From NCBI GenBank assembly GCA_018716065.1, contig DVKJ01000045.1:1-44906 (forward strand): a DNA stretch of 44,906 bases, read 5' to 3'. Below the pieces are notes generated by a model. The model was not told the origin of the DNA, ran no database searches, and saw nothing but the letters and a program-made list of their open reading frames with translations. Position 1 is the first letter of the stretch. Each line of letters begins with the position of its first letter. The position numbers were made by a program, and so were the translations under genes. This DNA is from Candidatus Pelethosoma merdigallinarum. GTDB lineage: Bacteria; Bacillota_I; Bacilli_A; RF39; UBA660. This document shows positions 8,201 through 16,308 of the stretch, piece after piece.

Positions 8201-10462
8201 GTGAAGAAACATGGTTTTACATTAGTGGAAATGTTGGGGATTTTAGTAGTCTTATCTATTATTGTGGTGATTTCTGTCCCAGCTATTACTTCAAGTTTAA
8301 AAAAGGCAGACCAACAACGTTATAACGATTGGTTAGATAATTTATATATTGCTGCTGAAGAATATGTGGAGTCTCATCGAGAAGATTTTTATGAGGTTAA
8401 TGCTGGTGCGACTTCTTATTTGTCGATTAAATTATTACTGGATCAAGGATATTTAAAAGATAGTGTTAAAGATCCAGAAACAGGGAAGGATATTACTGAT
8501 GTTGCGATTGTTAAAATCACGGTAAATGAAGATCAAACTTTAAAATATGAATTAATTTATAAAAGTGATTTGGATGCGATTGTTATTAGTGTTGGAATGG
8601 ACCCAGATCCAAATTTAGTCGCATGGACAAGTAAAGATGTTACTGTTACGATTTATGCGGAAGCTAGTACTGGAATTCGTGTAGATGAATTTTCATTTGA
8701 TGGTGGAAAAACGTGGCAAAAAAGCAATAAAAAATCATTTAATAAGAATCAAAAATTAACGGTCGTTGCGCGTGATTCTCGTTTTGATAGTCAAAGTGAA
8801 AAAAAGAATGTTGAAATTAAACATATTGATAAGACCGCACCTACGGTTGCAAATACGATTGTTAATTTAGTTACAACGAAGTCGATTACGGTACGTGCTG
8901 AATGTGTGGATCAAGAATCTGGTATTAAAGGATATCAATTTAGTAAAGATGGCGGAAAAACATGGACCGATGAACGTAATACAAGTAGTTATAAATTTGA
9001 TAATTTAACAACTGGTACTTATAAAATAAAAACACGTTGTATTAATGGTGCGGGTCTTAAAAAAGATTCAGCGACGGTTAATAAGAATACCCAAAATTTA
9101 GTAACCCCAACATGTACAATTTCTCCAGCTAGTGGTTGGACAAAAAATAAAACGATAAAGTTTAGTTTCCCATCTGGAGATGCGAATAATAAATTTACCT
9201 ATAGCTATCAGTTAGTTACAGGTGTGGGTACAGCGAGTGGAAAGAATCTTTCCTTAAAAACATGGTATAATACAACGAATGTAAATCAAGAAGTTGTGGT
9301 TACTTCTAGAGATAATACTGCTCAAGCTTCTATGATTGCGAAAGTAAGTGATGGTGTTAATACGGTTGCGGGTAGTACTTGTACAGCTACTCAAGTAGAT
9401 AGTGTCGCTCCAACGAAACCTTCTGTTACACTTAAATTAAATAATAGTAGTGGTAGAGGATATAGTAGTGGATCATGGACGAATCAAAATGTTTATCACT
9501 ATGCATCTACATCAGAAGTTGGTAGTGGAGTATCAAGATATCAATATTCTCATGATCAAAGAACATGGGCTAATGTAAGTGGTTGGCCATCTCACTCTTT
9601 AAGTGGAAATAATGTATCTTATATTATCAATTGGGAGGGAAATTGGAATTTCTATTTACGTGCGATTGATAGAGCTGGAAATGTAAGTCCTGCTTCTAAT
9701 GTGTTTACGGTACGAATTGATAAAACGAGACCAAGTTGTTCTAGTAGTGGAGGAAGTAGTTCATGGACTTCTGGAAATCGTACGTTAATTGGTACTTGTA
9801 GTGATAGTGGAGGAAGTGGTTGTCGAGGAAATGCTTCCAAACCTTATACATATTCTGGATCATGGTATAGTCAATCGCCTGGAACGGTATATGATTATGC
9901 TGGAAATTCTACAGCTTGTCCAGCTAACCAAACTGTAAAAATTGATAAAACGGCGCCATATTGTACTCATAGTGGAGATTCTACAAGTTGGGCAACATCG
10001 AGAACCATTTATTGGGGATGTGGAGATGACCGTAGTGGATGTACAGGAAGTGGTTCTAAGAGGTTTACCGCGGGATCTACAGTTACAACAGCCACAATTG
10101 CGGGTTATACCATTAGAAATGGTGCAGGTACATCAGTTTGGTGTCCAGCTCGTACCGCAAATGTTTATGTAAGACAAAATAAACCGGTTATTAAAGCTTA
10201 TTGTGGAAGTAATCAAAAACATAATCCACACTTCCAAACGACCAATGGAGTTGCGAGTCAATGGTACCGATATTATGTAAAAGGATATGCGAATGCGTAT
10301 TACAATCAAACCAATACAGGAGCCGGACAATTGAAAATACATAATTCTACATCTACTAGATTAGATTGGTATGTACGTCGTTATTCAAGGATAACTTCAC
10401 AAGGATGGAGCCGAGGAACAGGTAGTGGTCTTGTTTCGGATAGTAAATCAGTTACTTGTTAA
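8201..10462 (+). CDS. Prepilin-type adhesin with Ig-like and Cys/Trp-rich repeats, 753 aa
   Basis: The N-terminus is a class III-type prepilin signal: KKHGFTLVEMLGILVVLS, with Gly before Phe, Glu at mature position 5, and a hydrophobic helix. A ComGC/GspH-like globular segment follows to about residue 125. Then come repeated extracellular beta-sandwich modules that each begin near an IDKTAP- or VDSVAP-type boundary. The later modules are rich in Cys, Trp, Ser and Gly (GCGDDRSGC, GTCSDSGGSGC). Pilins are usually 100-200 residues, so this looks like a tip or minor pilin carrying a binding domain, similar in logic to PilY/PilV-type adhesins. It starts at GTG behind GGGGTGAG. Assembly genes (prepilin peptidase, ATPase) are not in the window. 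Confidence 0.8.
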   Translation: MKKHGFTLVEMLGILVVLSIIVVISVPAITSSLKKADQQRYNDWLDNLYIAAEEYVESHREDFYEVNAGATSYLSIKLLLDQGYLKDSVKDPETGKDITDVAIVKITVNEDQTLKYELIYKSDLDAIVISVGMDPDPNLVAWTSKDVTVTIYAEASTGIRVDEFSFDGGKTWQKSNKKSFNKNQKLTVVARDSRFDSQSEKKNVEIKHIDKTAPTVANTIVNLVTTKSITVRAECVDQESGIKGYQFSKDGGKTWTDERNTSSYKFDNLTTGTYKIKTRCINGAGLKKDSATVNKNTQNLVTPTCTISPASGWTKNKTIKFSFPSGDANNKFTYSYQLVTGVGTASGKNLSLKTWYNTTNVNQEVVVTSRDNTAQASMIAKVSDGVNTVAGSTCTATQVDSVAPTKPSVTLKLNNSSGRGYSSGSWTNQNVYHYASTSEVGSGVSRYQYSHDQRTWANVSGWPSHSLSGNNVSYIINWEGNWNFYLRAIDRAGNVSPASNVFTVRIDKTRPSCSSSGGSSSWTSGNRTLIGTCSDSGGSGCRGNASKPYTYSGSWYSQSPGTVYDYAGNSTACPANQTVKIDKTAPYCTHSGDSTSWATSRTIYWGCGDDRSGCTGSGSKRFTAGSTVTTATIAGYTIRNGAGTSVWCPARTANVYVRQNKPVIKAYCGSNQKHNPHFQTTNGVASQWYRYYVKGYANAYYNQTNTGAGQLKIHNSTSTRLDWYVRRYSRITSQGWSRGTGSGLVSDSKSVTC

Positions 10463-10479
10463 AGGAAAGGAAGATAAGT

Positions 10480-11325
10480 ATGGATAAAAAAAGAATCATT
10501 ATTGCTATTGTTGTTTTTCTAGTATTACTTTGTGGTGTTGGACTTATCTTCTTTTTCACGCAAGATAAAAAAGAAGGAAAAAAAGAAAAATTAAATGTCA
10601 CCAAAGAAGAAATGGAAGAAAAAATTAATACCATTAATGACAATATGTTATCACGTGATGCGGATTTAGATGCGGTTAGTAAAGCTGTTGGATATGAAGT
10701 AGATGGAACTTGGTCTTTCTTAGGACCAGATTCCCTCTACGAATTTAAATTACCGGATAGTGTAAAAAATGGTGAAAATTATGATGATTATGAAAAATTA
10801 CAAGATGAATTTTTAAAAAAACTTGATGAATTGTTGAATAGTAATTTTCAATATGAAATTATTAATCACCAAACAACAGAGTATAGTGTCATTGATACAG
10901 TCCGAGTTAAAACCTTTTATGGCATTTTATATAGTATGGATCAAAATGCTTTAATGAATAGAATATTAATTATGGGTGGATATGATCCGGATAAAATGAT
11001 CACGAATAATGAATGGCAAATTGCGTATTATAAAGCAAAAATCAAATCGATGCAGATACTAGATCAACATATTGATTTTTATAGTAACGATGATGAATAT
11101 ATCACTTTTGATATTATTTATGATATGACCGATGATGGATTAGTATGTTATAACTGCAATGATTATTTTGAAATTTTAAAAGCTTATAATTCTTCTAAAG
11201 TGGATATGAGTAGTGAAGAAAGTATGAATCAATTTTATGCGGAACAGGCTACTCGTATTCAAGGGTATTTAGATCAAGCGATACAATCTGGAATGTTGGA
11301 TGAAAAAAATCCTTTTGATGTGTAA
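10480..11325 (+). CDS. Single-pass membrane protein, 281 aa, partner of the pilin adhesin
   Basis: After a short basic start there is one hydrophobic helix (about residues 5-25). A Lys/Glu-rich linker and an acidic extracytoplasmic domain of about 230 residues follow. I do not recognise the domain. It has a CYNC pair and many Asp, Tyr and Asn residues. The start is the ATG behind GGAAAGGAAG, 17 bases after the pilin stop, and the terminator at 11326 closes the pair. The two genes thus form an operon, and a role in display or assembly of the large pilin is a reasonable but unproven inference. Confidence 0.65.
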   Translation: MDKKRIIIAIVVFLVLLCGVGLIFFFTQDKKEGKKEKLNVTKEEMEEKINTINDNMLSRDADLDAVSKAVGYEVDGTWSFLGPDSLYEFKLPDSVKNGENYDDYEKLQDEFLKKLDELLNSNFQYEIINHQTTEYSVIDTVRVKTFYGILYSMDQNALMNRILIMGGYDPDKMITNNEWQIAYYKAKIKSMQILDQHIDFYSNDDEYITFDIIYDMTDDGLVCYNCNDYFEILKAYNSSKVDMSSEESMNQFYAEQATRIQGYLDQAIQSGMLDEKNPFDV

Positions 11326-11349
11326 AGTAGGGAATATTCTCTACTTTTT
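11326..11349 (+). terminator. Intrinsic terminator of the pilin-adhesin operon
   Basis: AGTAGGGAA pairs with TTCTCTACT (one G-U pair, tight loop), followed by five T. Confidence 0.75.
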
Positions 11350-11356
11350 GCATACT

Positions 11357-11409
11357 TTAGTACTATAATAAAATTAGTACTTGACAATACATAGTAGTTG
11401 GTATAAAAT
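11357..11409 (+). promoter_or_regulatory. Promoter and possible operator of the padR operon
   Basis: TTGACA at 11381-11386 and TAAAAT at 11404-11409 are 17 bases apart. Two direct copies of TTAGTACT (11357-11364 and 11374-11381) sit just upstream and touch the -35 box. Such a repeat is a plausible site for autoregulation by the PadR protein encoded next. Confidence 0.65.
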
Positions 11410-11427
11410 GATAGTGAGGTGGGAGGT

Positions 11428-11757
11428 ATGAATACACAATTTAAAAAAGGCGTATTAGAAATGATTGTTTTATTATCGGTTCATAAGAAGGATATGTATG
11501 GATATGAACTAGTCATGGAAGTATCAAAAATTGTTGATGTGAATGAAGGAACGATTTATCCTTTACTTAAGAGATTGACAAATGAACGTTATTTTGAAAC
11601 TTATTTAGAAGAGTCTACAGAAGGACCACCTAGAAAATATTATAAGCTTACTTTATTGGGGGAACAAAGGATGAAAGAGTTAACGGATAGTTGGTCTAGT
11701 TTTCAAAGTTCAGTAAATGCATTTATGAAGGAGTGTGAAAAGCATGAGTCAAGATAA
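11428..11757 (+). CDS. PadR-family transcriptional regulator
   Basis: The protein opens MNTQFKKGVLEMIVLL, then MYGYELV, NEGTIYPLLKRL and GPPRKYYKLT, which is the complete winged-helix PadR signature. At 109 residues it is of normal length. The ATG at 11428 is chosen because it gives the family's usual first residues and has GAGG eight bases upstream; an in-frame GTG at 11419 would add three residues. Its stop overlaps the next gene by 14 bases, so the two are translationally coupled. PadR-DUF1700 pairs commonly control membrane-stress or export functions, with the regulator repressing its own operon. Confidence 0.9.
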   Translation: MNTQFKKGVLEMIVLLSVHKKDMYGYELVMEVSKIVDVNEGTIYPLLKRLTNERYFETYLEESTEGPPRKYYKLTLLGEQRMKELTDSWSSFQSSVNAFMKECEKHESR

Positions 11758-13147
11758 ATTTTTTAAAGAATTAGAAAAACGTTTAGAAATTCTTTCGGAA
11801 GAAGAACGAAATGATATTATCAATGAATATAAAGATACGTTACATGAAAAAATGAAACATGGAGAAAGTGAGGAAAAAGCGATTGAAGATTTCGGACCGA
11901 TGGATGAACTTGTAACAGAAATTTTAAGTGCTTATAAAATTAATCCGAATTATACAAAAGAAGGAGATAAGTTAAAAAAAGCTTCCAGTGATTTAGGGAA
12001 TAGTTTAAATCGTTTTATCAAAACGTGTTCAGAATCTATTTCTCAGTTTCTTCGTCAAATGAATGAAGAAATGAAAGAAAATGGTCAAGAGATTACGGTT
12101 GAGCTTATTACAGAACTCGTGATTAAGGGTATTATTACTTTATTTATTCTTGCTTTGGCAACGATTCCATTTAATATGATTCGTTCTTTAGGAACGGGAA
12201 TTTTAGAAAGTTTATTTTATCCATTAAGTAGTGTTCTTAATATTATTTGGATTTTCCTCATTGGTATCTTATATTTCTGCGTAGCTGCGCTTATTGTTAT
12301 TGCCATGTTTAAAGAATATGTACCAAAACGTAATAATCAAGAAATAAAAAAAGAAAAGAAGGAAAATTCTAAAGAAAAAAATAAAAAGCAAACAAAACAG
12401 GAAAAAAAAGAAGAACAAGTCATTCCAGTAAAAAAAGAAAAGAAAAGTAGTCATGGAATCGCTAATGCGATTATGATACTGGTGCGAATCTGGATTGTTA
12501 TTTTTATTCTAATTCCTCTTTGGTGTGTGATTATTGGAACTAGTGTATGCCTTGCACTCGCACTTTATTACACATTCCAAGGTTTACCTATTATTGGAAT
12601 AGATATTTTAGGATTAGGATTCTTGATTTTATTCCTTTATTTAACTAAGATTATTACTGATCTAACTTTCAAACGTAAAAAAATTGTTTTCTATCCTTTT
12701 ATCATTAGTATCGTTTGTATGGCGGTTGGTGGAATTATGACTTTTGATTTATTTATGAATATTGATTATCATCAAACTTTACCTAAGGGTAAGTTCCATG
12801 CAACCACTGAAGAATATCGTGTTTCCGATATTCAGAGAGATACGAACTTCTATATCTATGGACAGGACTTTGAAGTGGTAGAAGATCAAAGTTTAAAAGA
12901 TGGAGAAGTTGTAGTTGTATTATCTTATTATGATGAATACGTAGAGCCATTTTATCATACGAGTGATGGAGATGAATATTCTTATATTACTTTTTCCACT
13001 AATACGAAAGAAGACTATATGAAAGATCTTTATCACGAAGTATTGGATGATTTCAAAAAGAAAGAAATCTACAGTTATGAATCTTTAGATCGTCCAACAA
13101 TTGTGGAAATTCGTGCGAATGCAAATACGAAAGGATATGTACATTAA
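11744..13147 (+). CDS. DUF1700 (HAAS-like) membrane protein, 467 aa
   Basis: The first 80 residues form the DUF1700/HAAS signalling domain (DKFFKELEKRL, IINEYKDTLHEKM, EKAIEDFGPMDELV). Several membrane helices follow. Between the second and third lies a cytoplasmic loop of mostly Lys and Glu (about residues 195-240). The C-terminal part after the last helix (about 115 residues) looks extracytoplasmic and resembles putative adhesin regions seen in such proteins. The start ATG at 11744 is favoured by AAGGAG 11 bases upstream. Next to PadR it probably transmits or receives an envelope signal; this is inference from the recurring gene pair. Confidence 0.8.
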   Translation: MSQDKFFKELEKRLEILSEEERNDIINEYKDTLHEKMKHGESEEKAIEDFGPMDELVTEILSAYKINPNYTKEGDKLKKASSDLGNSLNRFIKTCSESISQFLRQMNEEMKENGQEITVELITELVIKGIITLFILALATIPFNMIRSLGTGILESLFYPLSSVLNIIWIFLIGILYFCVAALIVIAMFKEYVPKRNNQEIKKEKKENSKEKNKKQTKQEKKEEQVIPVKKEKKSSHGIANAIMILVRIWIVIFILIPLWCVIIGTSVCLALALYYTFQGLPIIGIDILGLGFLILFLYLTKIITDLTFKRKKIVFYPFIISIVCMAVGGIMTFDLFMNIDYHQTLPKGKFHATTEEYRVSDIQRDTNFYIYGQDFEVVEDQSLKDGEVVVVLSYYDEYVEPFYHTSDGDEYSYITFSTNTKEDYMKDLYHEVLDDFKKKEIYSYESLDRPTIVEIRANANTKGYVH

Positions 13148-13182
13148 AAAAGTTAAAATATGTCAGATTTAAGAAATTGGTA
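13146..13182. repeat. Dispersed 37-bp repeat, copy 1
   Basis: This segment matches 44664-44700 with only three mismatches in 37 bases. The second copy forms the left arm of a perfect terminator stem; this copy lacks the right arm, so it may be a truncated remnant. Confidence 0.6.
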
Positions 13183-13227
13183 GGAAGTCAACAGGTCTAT
13201 CTATGGAGAAACTAGAAAAATTATAAG

Positions 13228-13251
13228 GACATGAATTTCATGTCTTTTTTT
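13228..13251 (+). terminator. Intrinsic terminator after the DUF1700 gene
   Basis: GACATG pairs with CATGTC around an AATTT loop, followed by seven T. Confidence 0.75.
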
Positions 13252-13274
13252 GACTATGAAAAAAGAAGTCTAGT

Positions 13275-13283
13275 TTTGTCGAA
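13275..13283 (+). promoter_or_regulatory. Putative Spo0A box upstream of spoIIAA
   Basis: TTTGTCGAA contains the core Spo0A recognition heptamer TGTCGAA. It lies about 60 bases before the spoIIAA ATG, with a TGATAAT-like -10 about 25 bases downstream. The same box within TCTAGTTTTGTCGAA occurs before the second STAS gene (33078). In Bacillus spoIIA is activated by phosphorylated Spo0A, so location and sequence agree. Confidence 0.65.
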
Positions 13284-13342
13284 ACAGTAGAACCCAATCC
13301 AAAAACGTGATAATCTTTTACTAGTTAAGGGGGAATATAGAA

Positions 13343-13684
13343 ATGCTAGAAGTGAATATGGAATACCGTAAAGGTGTTTTATTTATACGGTTTGTGGGTG
13401 AACTCGTAAAAGATAAAATTAATGGGAATGAAATTGAAAATGTAGATGATGTATTATCTACGGGAATGACTTGTGTTGTATTTAATTTGGAAGAATTAAC
13501 AATGATTGATAACAGTGGATTAGATTATTTATGGGAAAAGTATCAAATGGTTAAATCTAAGGGAGGTGTGGCTTTTTTATGTGGAATTCATCACTCTACG
13601 GTTAAAAGAAGATTAAAACGTAGTCGATTACTTACTTATATGAATGAAATACAAGATGAATTGATTTTGTTACATCAATGTTAA
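13343..13684 (+). CDS. spoIIAA: Anti-anti-sigma factor SpoIIAA (STAS domain)
   Basis: The 113-residue protein is a full STAS domain. Phosphorylatable Ser58 is in the motif MIDNSGLDYL, at the same residue number as in Bacillus SpoIIAA. In the forespore the unphosphorylated form captures the anti-sigma kinase SpoIIAB and frees sigma-F. Here the sigma-F-like gene follows after only 12 bases, so spoIIAB, which normally lies between them, is missing from this locus. The AAGGGGG ribosome site precedes the ATG, and a Spo0A-like box lies upstream. Confidence 0.85.
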   Translation: MLEVNMEYRKGVLFIRFVGELVKDKINGNEIENVDDVLSTGMTCVVFNLEELTMIDNSGLDYLWEKYQMVKSKGGVAFLCGIHHSTVKRRLKRSRLLTYMNEIQDELILLHQC

Positions 13685-13696
13685 GGGGGGATCATT

Positions 13697-14350
13697 ATGG
13701 ATGAACTAATCAAAGAATACGAATCTTTAATATGGGCGGTTACAAAGAAATTTCCATATTATCAAAACAAAGAAGATTTATTTCAAGTTGGATGTATTGG
13801 ACTTATGGAAAGCTATAAAAACTATGATCCAAGTATGGGTACTAAGTTTAGTAGTTATGCCTATTTTTATATTTTAGGGGAAATGAGAAAGTTAGTACGT
13901 GAAGATAAAAGTATTAAAATTAGTAGAGAAATTACTAAATTAAGTTTAAAAATAGAAAAATTTAATGTGTTATTGACACAAAAATTAGGAAGATTTCCTA
14001 CTACACGTGAGATTGCCGAAGCGATTCCTTTACCAGAATCGTTAGTGATTGAAGCTCTTTGTTCTAGGCAAACTGTTCATAGTATGGAAGAACCAATTCA
14101 AACAGATGGAAAGGAAATGAGTTATCACGAAATCATTGGTGATAAGCAAGAAGATTTAGATTTATGGTTAGATTTAAAAAATGAACTTGAAAAATTACCA
14201 CCAGAAGAACAAGAATTTATTTATGAACGATATTTCAGAAATAAAACACAAAGTGAAATGGCAGAACGTCTTCACACGAGTCAAGTTCAAGTTTCTCGAA
14301 AAGAACAAAAAATACTTTGTAAATTAAAACGTCATTTAACACATTCCTAA
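13697..14350 (+). CDS. sigF: Forespore sigma factor, SigF-like
   Basis: The 217-residue sigma-70 family protein has region 2 (KEDLFQVGCIGLMESYKNYDP and then FSSYAYFYILGEMRK) and region 3 (ISREITKLS, GRFPTTREIAEAI). Region 4 reads LPPEEQEFIYERYFRNKTQSEMAERL followed by SQVQVSRKE. Length and order fit the SigB/F/G group. Its place after spoIIAA and before spoVAC-D-E supports sigma-F; sigma-G cannot be excluded from sequence alone. AAGGGGGG precedes the ATG. A hairpin at its stop codon separates it partly from the spoVA genes. Confidence 0.85.
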   Translation: MDELIKEYESLIWAVTKKFPYYQNKEDLFQVGCIGLMESYKNYDPSMGTKFSSYAYFYILGEMRKLVREDKSIKISREITKLSLKIEKFNVLLTQKLGRFPTTREIAEAIPLPESLVIEALCSRQTVHSMEEPIQTDGKEMSYHEIIGDKQEDLDLWLDLKNELEKLPPEEQEFIYERYFRNKTQSEMAERLHTSQVQVSRKEQKILCKLKRHLTHS

Positions 14351-14360
14351 TGTGTTTTTT
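14338..14360 (+). terminator. Intrinsic terminator at the end of sigF
   Basis: AACACATT pairs perfectly with AATGTGTT around a CCT loop and is followed by T. It overlaps the sigF stop and would uncouple early sigF transcription from the spoVA genes. Confidence 0.75.
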
Positions 14361-14389
14361 GTATAAAAGTAAATTTTTCTTCCATAATA
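14361..14389 (+). promoter_or_regulatory. Putative forespore (sigma-G/sigma-F type) promoter of spoVAC-D-E
   Basis: GTATA and CATAATA are separated by 17 bases, matching the Bacillus forespore pattern (GNATA-like -35, CATNNTA -10). It stands between the sigF terminator and the spoVAC ribosome site, as expected because spoVA is sigma-G dependent in Bacillus. Confidence 0.55.
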
Positions 14390-14406
14390 ACGGTAGGAGG
14401 AATATT

Positions 14407-14847
14407 ATGGAAAAGAATAAATATAAACATTTGGTGGAAAAACACACACCAAAAGAGAACAGTATTTATAATGGTTTAGTGGCGTTTACAATTGGTGGTT
14501 TAATGGGTGTATTAGGACAATTTTTATTGGAATTATATTCTTACCTTCTACACATACCAACCTCAGAAGCTTCTTCTTATATGATTATAACCTTAATATT
14601 TATAGGTTGTCTACTCACTTGTTTTGGTTTCTTCGATAAGTGGGTACACTTTGCAAAAGCTGGTCTTATTGTTCCGATTACCGGATTTGCTCATTCCATG
14701 ATGAGTGCGGCTTTAGAATATCGTAAAGAGGGAATGATCACAGGAATTGGTGCGAATATGTTAAAACTAAGTGGAAGTGTCATTATATTTGGAATTGTAA
14801 GTGCGTATTTATTTGGATTAATACGTTTGGTATTGATGGGAGGATAA
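14407..14847 (+). CDS. spoVAC: Stage V sporulation protein AC
   Basis: The 146-residue membrane protein shows the SpoVAC pattern: YNGLVAFTIGGLMGVLGQ, a cytosolic turn near FGFFDKWVHFAKAG, and the conserved VPITGFAHSMMSAALEYRKEG. SpoVAC is a mechanosensitive-channel-like part of the complex that moves Ca2+-dipicolinic acid into the spore core and out at germination. The start is the ATG behind GGTAGGAGG; an earlier in-frame ATG at 14350 lies in the sigF terminator and is rejected. The stop is followed one base later by spoVAD. Confidence 0.92.
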   Translation: MEKNKYKHLVEKHTPKENSIYNGLVAFTIGGLMGVLGQFLLELYSYLLHIPTSEASSYMIITLIFIGCLLTCFGFFDKWVHFAKAGLIVPITGFAHSMMSAALEYRKEGMITGIGANMLKLSGSVIIFGIVSAYLFGLIRLVLMGG

Positions 14848-14848
14848 C

Positions 14849-15838
14849 ATGACATTTAAATATAAGAATGTATATATTAATGAAACGGGAACGGTTGTTG
14901 GACCATTAGAAAAGAAAGGTCCACTGAATCATTACTTTGATAAGAGTCATGATGAATTTTATTTAGGAACTAAAACCTGGGAACAGGCAGAAACCAAATT
15001 GATTGAAGATGCGGTTGATATTACGTTAAGTAAGTTAGGAAAGAATCGTTTTGATATGGATTTATTTGTTTCTGGAGATTTATTAAATCAAATTGTGGCG
15101 TCTAATTATGCGGCAAGTACTTTAAATATTCCATATTTAGGAATTTATAATGCTTGTGCGACCAGTGTGGAAGGTTTAATTATTGCCTCTAATATGATTG
15201 AAGCCGGTCAAGTGAAACATTGTTTATGTGCGGCTTCTAGTCATAATAATGCGGCCGAAAAACAATTTCGTTATCCAGTAGAGTATGGAGGACCAAAACC
15301 TAAGACAACGACTTTTACTACAACAGGGGCCGCAGTTGCGTATTTAACTTATAATAAAAAAGGAATAAAGATTGAAAGTGCGACCATTGGTAAAGTCATT
15401 GATATGGGAATTAAAGATGCATATCAAATGGGTGCGGTGATGGCTCCAGCGGCTGCCGATACCATTTTTCGTCATTTACAAGATACCAAAAGAGAACCAG
15501 ATTATTACGATCTAATTGTTACAGGAGATTTGGGTAGTGTTGGTAAAGAAATCTTAGTGGATTACATGTATACCGAATACGGAATCGAATTAAATCACTA
15601 TGATGATACAGCGGCGATGATTTTTGATTTAAACTGTGAATCTGTTTATTCAGGGGGAAGTGGACCTGCTTGTGCACCACTCGTTACTTATGGCTATTTG
15701 TTTCACCAAATGCACAAAAAGAAATTAAAAAGAATCTTGCTCGTTGCGACCGGAGCTTTAATGAGTACAACGATGGTGAATCAAAAGTTAAGTATTCCTG
15801 CGATTGCGCACGCGATTAGTTTGGAGGTGGTAGAATGA
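14849..15838 (+). CDS. spoVAD: Stage V sporulation protein AD
   Basis: The 329-residue protein has a thiolase/ketoacyl-synthase III-like fold, recognisable from NACATSVEGLIIAS with the Cys that binds near dipicolinate, AAEKQFRYPVEYGG, and VTGDLGSVGKEIL. SpoVAD is the peripheral, dipicolinic-acid-binding subunit of the SpoVA channel. It lies between spoVAC and spoVAE with GGAGG before the ATG, and its stop overlaps the spoVAE start. Confidence 0.95.
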   Translation: MTFKYKNVYINETGTVVGPLEKKGPLNHYFDKSHDEFYLGTKTWEQAETKLIEDAVDITLSKLGKNRFDMDLFVSGDLLNQIVASNYAASTLNIPYLGIYNACATSVEGLIIASNMIEAGQVKHCLCAASSHNNAAEKQFRYPVEYGGPKPKTTTFTTTGAAVAYLTYNKKGIKIESATIGKVIDMGIKDAYQMGAVMAPAAADTIFRHLQDTKREPDYYDLIVTGDLGSVGKEILVDYMYTEYGIELNHYDDTAAMIFDLNCESVYSGGSGPACAPLVTYGYLFHQMHKKKLKRILLVATGALMSTTMVNQKLSIPAIAHAISLEVVE

Positions 15839-16188
15839 TGATGTATGTGAATTCCTTTCTGTTTGCCGGATTTGTTTGTTTCATTGGTCAAATGATTTTG
15901 GATCACACGAAACTAACACCTGGACATGTTACAACCATTTTTGTTTGTTTAGGTTCCTTCTTAGATATCTTTGGAATTTACGATAAAATCATTCTTTGGG
16001 CTGGAGGAGGTGCTTTAGTTCCGATTACTAGTTTTGGACATTCATTGATTCATGGAGCCTTAGAAAGAGCGAATGACTTTGGAATTATGGGACTTGCGAT
16101 GGGAATGTTTGATATGACCAGTGTAGGAATCGTATCTGCGATTGTCTTCTCCTTCTTCCTATCACTTATTTTTGAACCAAAAGATTAA
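15835..16188 (+). CDS. spoVAE: Stage V sporulation protein AE (SpoVAEb type)
   Basis: This 117-residue protein has four probable membrane helices and the SpoVAE signature IGQMILDHTKLTPGHV, GIYDKIILWAGGGA and VPITSFGHSLIHGALERA. It shares the VPIT-GFxHS element with SpoVAC. It completes the minimal C-D-E set of the dipicolinate channel. It begins in an ATGATGATG cluster overlapping the spoVAD stop; the first, second or third ATG could be used, with GGAGG nearby. Confidence 0.93.
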   Translation: MMMYVNSFLFAGFVCFIGQMILDHTKLTPGHVTTIFVCLGSFLDIFGIYDKIILWAGGGALVPITSFGHSLIHGALERANDFGIMGLAMGMFDMTSVGIVSAIVFSFFLSLIFEPKD

Positions 16189-16194
16189 AAAAAT

Positions 16195-16223
16195 GTATAA
16201 AATCTAAAATTTTGTACATCATA
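16195..16223 (+). promoter_or_regulatory. Possible second forespore-type promoter downstream of spoVAE
   Basis: GTATA and CATCATA are 17 bases apart, the same pattern as before spoVAC. The sequence from here to the terminator at 16278 has no ribosome site, so any transcript would be short and noncoding. In AT-rich DNA this may be chance. Confidence 0.3.
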
Positions 16224-16277
16224 AGAATGGATATAGAAATATATCCCAATAATAATTCTTTGTTTTTGTCTTGTTCG

Positions 16278-16308
16278 GCACTCCATATTTATGGAGTGTT
16301 CCTTTTTT
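16278..16308 (+). terminator. Intrinsic terminator of the spoVA operon
   Basis: GCACTCCATA pairs with TATGGAGTGT (one G-U pair, apical bases open), followed by CC and six T. Confidence 0.8.

Noticed and set aside
12269-12454. Reverse-strand Phe-rich frame
   Set aside because: Antisense of the Lys/Glu-rich loop of the DUF1700 protein.
14350-14406. Earlier in-frame ATG for spoVAC
   Set aside because: It lies in the sigF terminator T tract, and the putative promoter and the AGGAGG site are downstream of it; family length fits the ATG at 14407.
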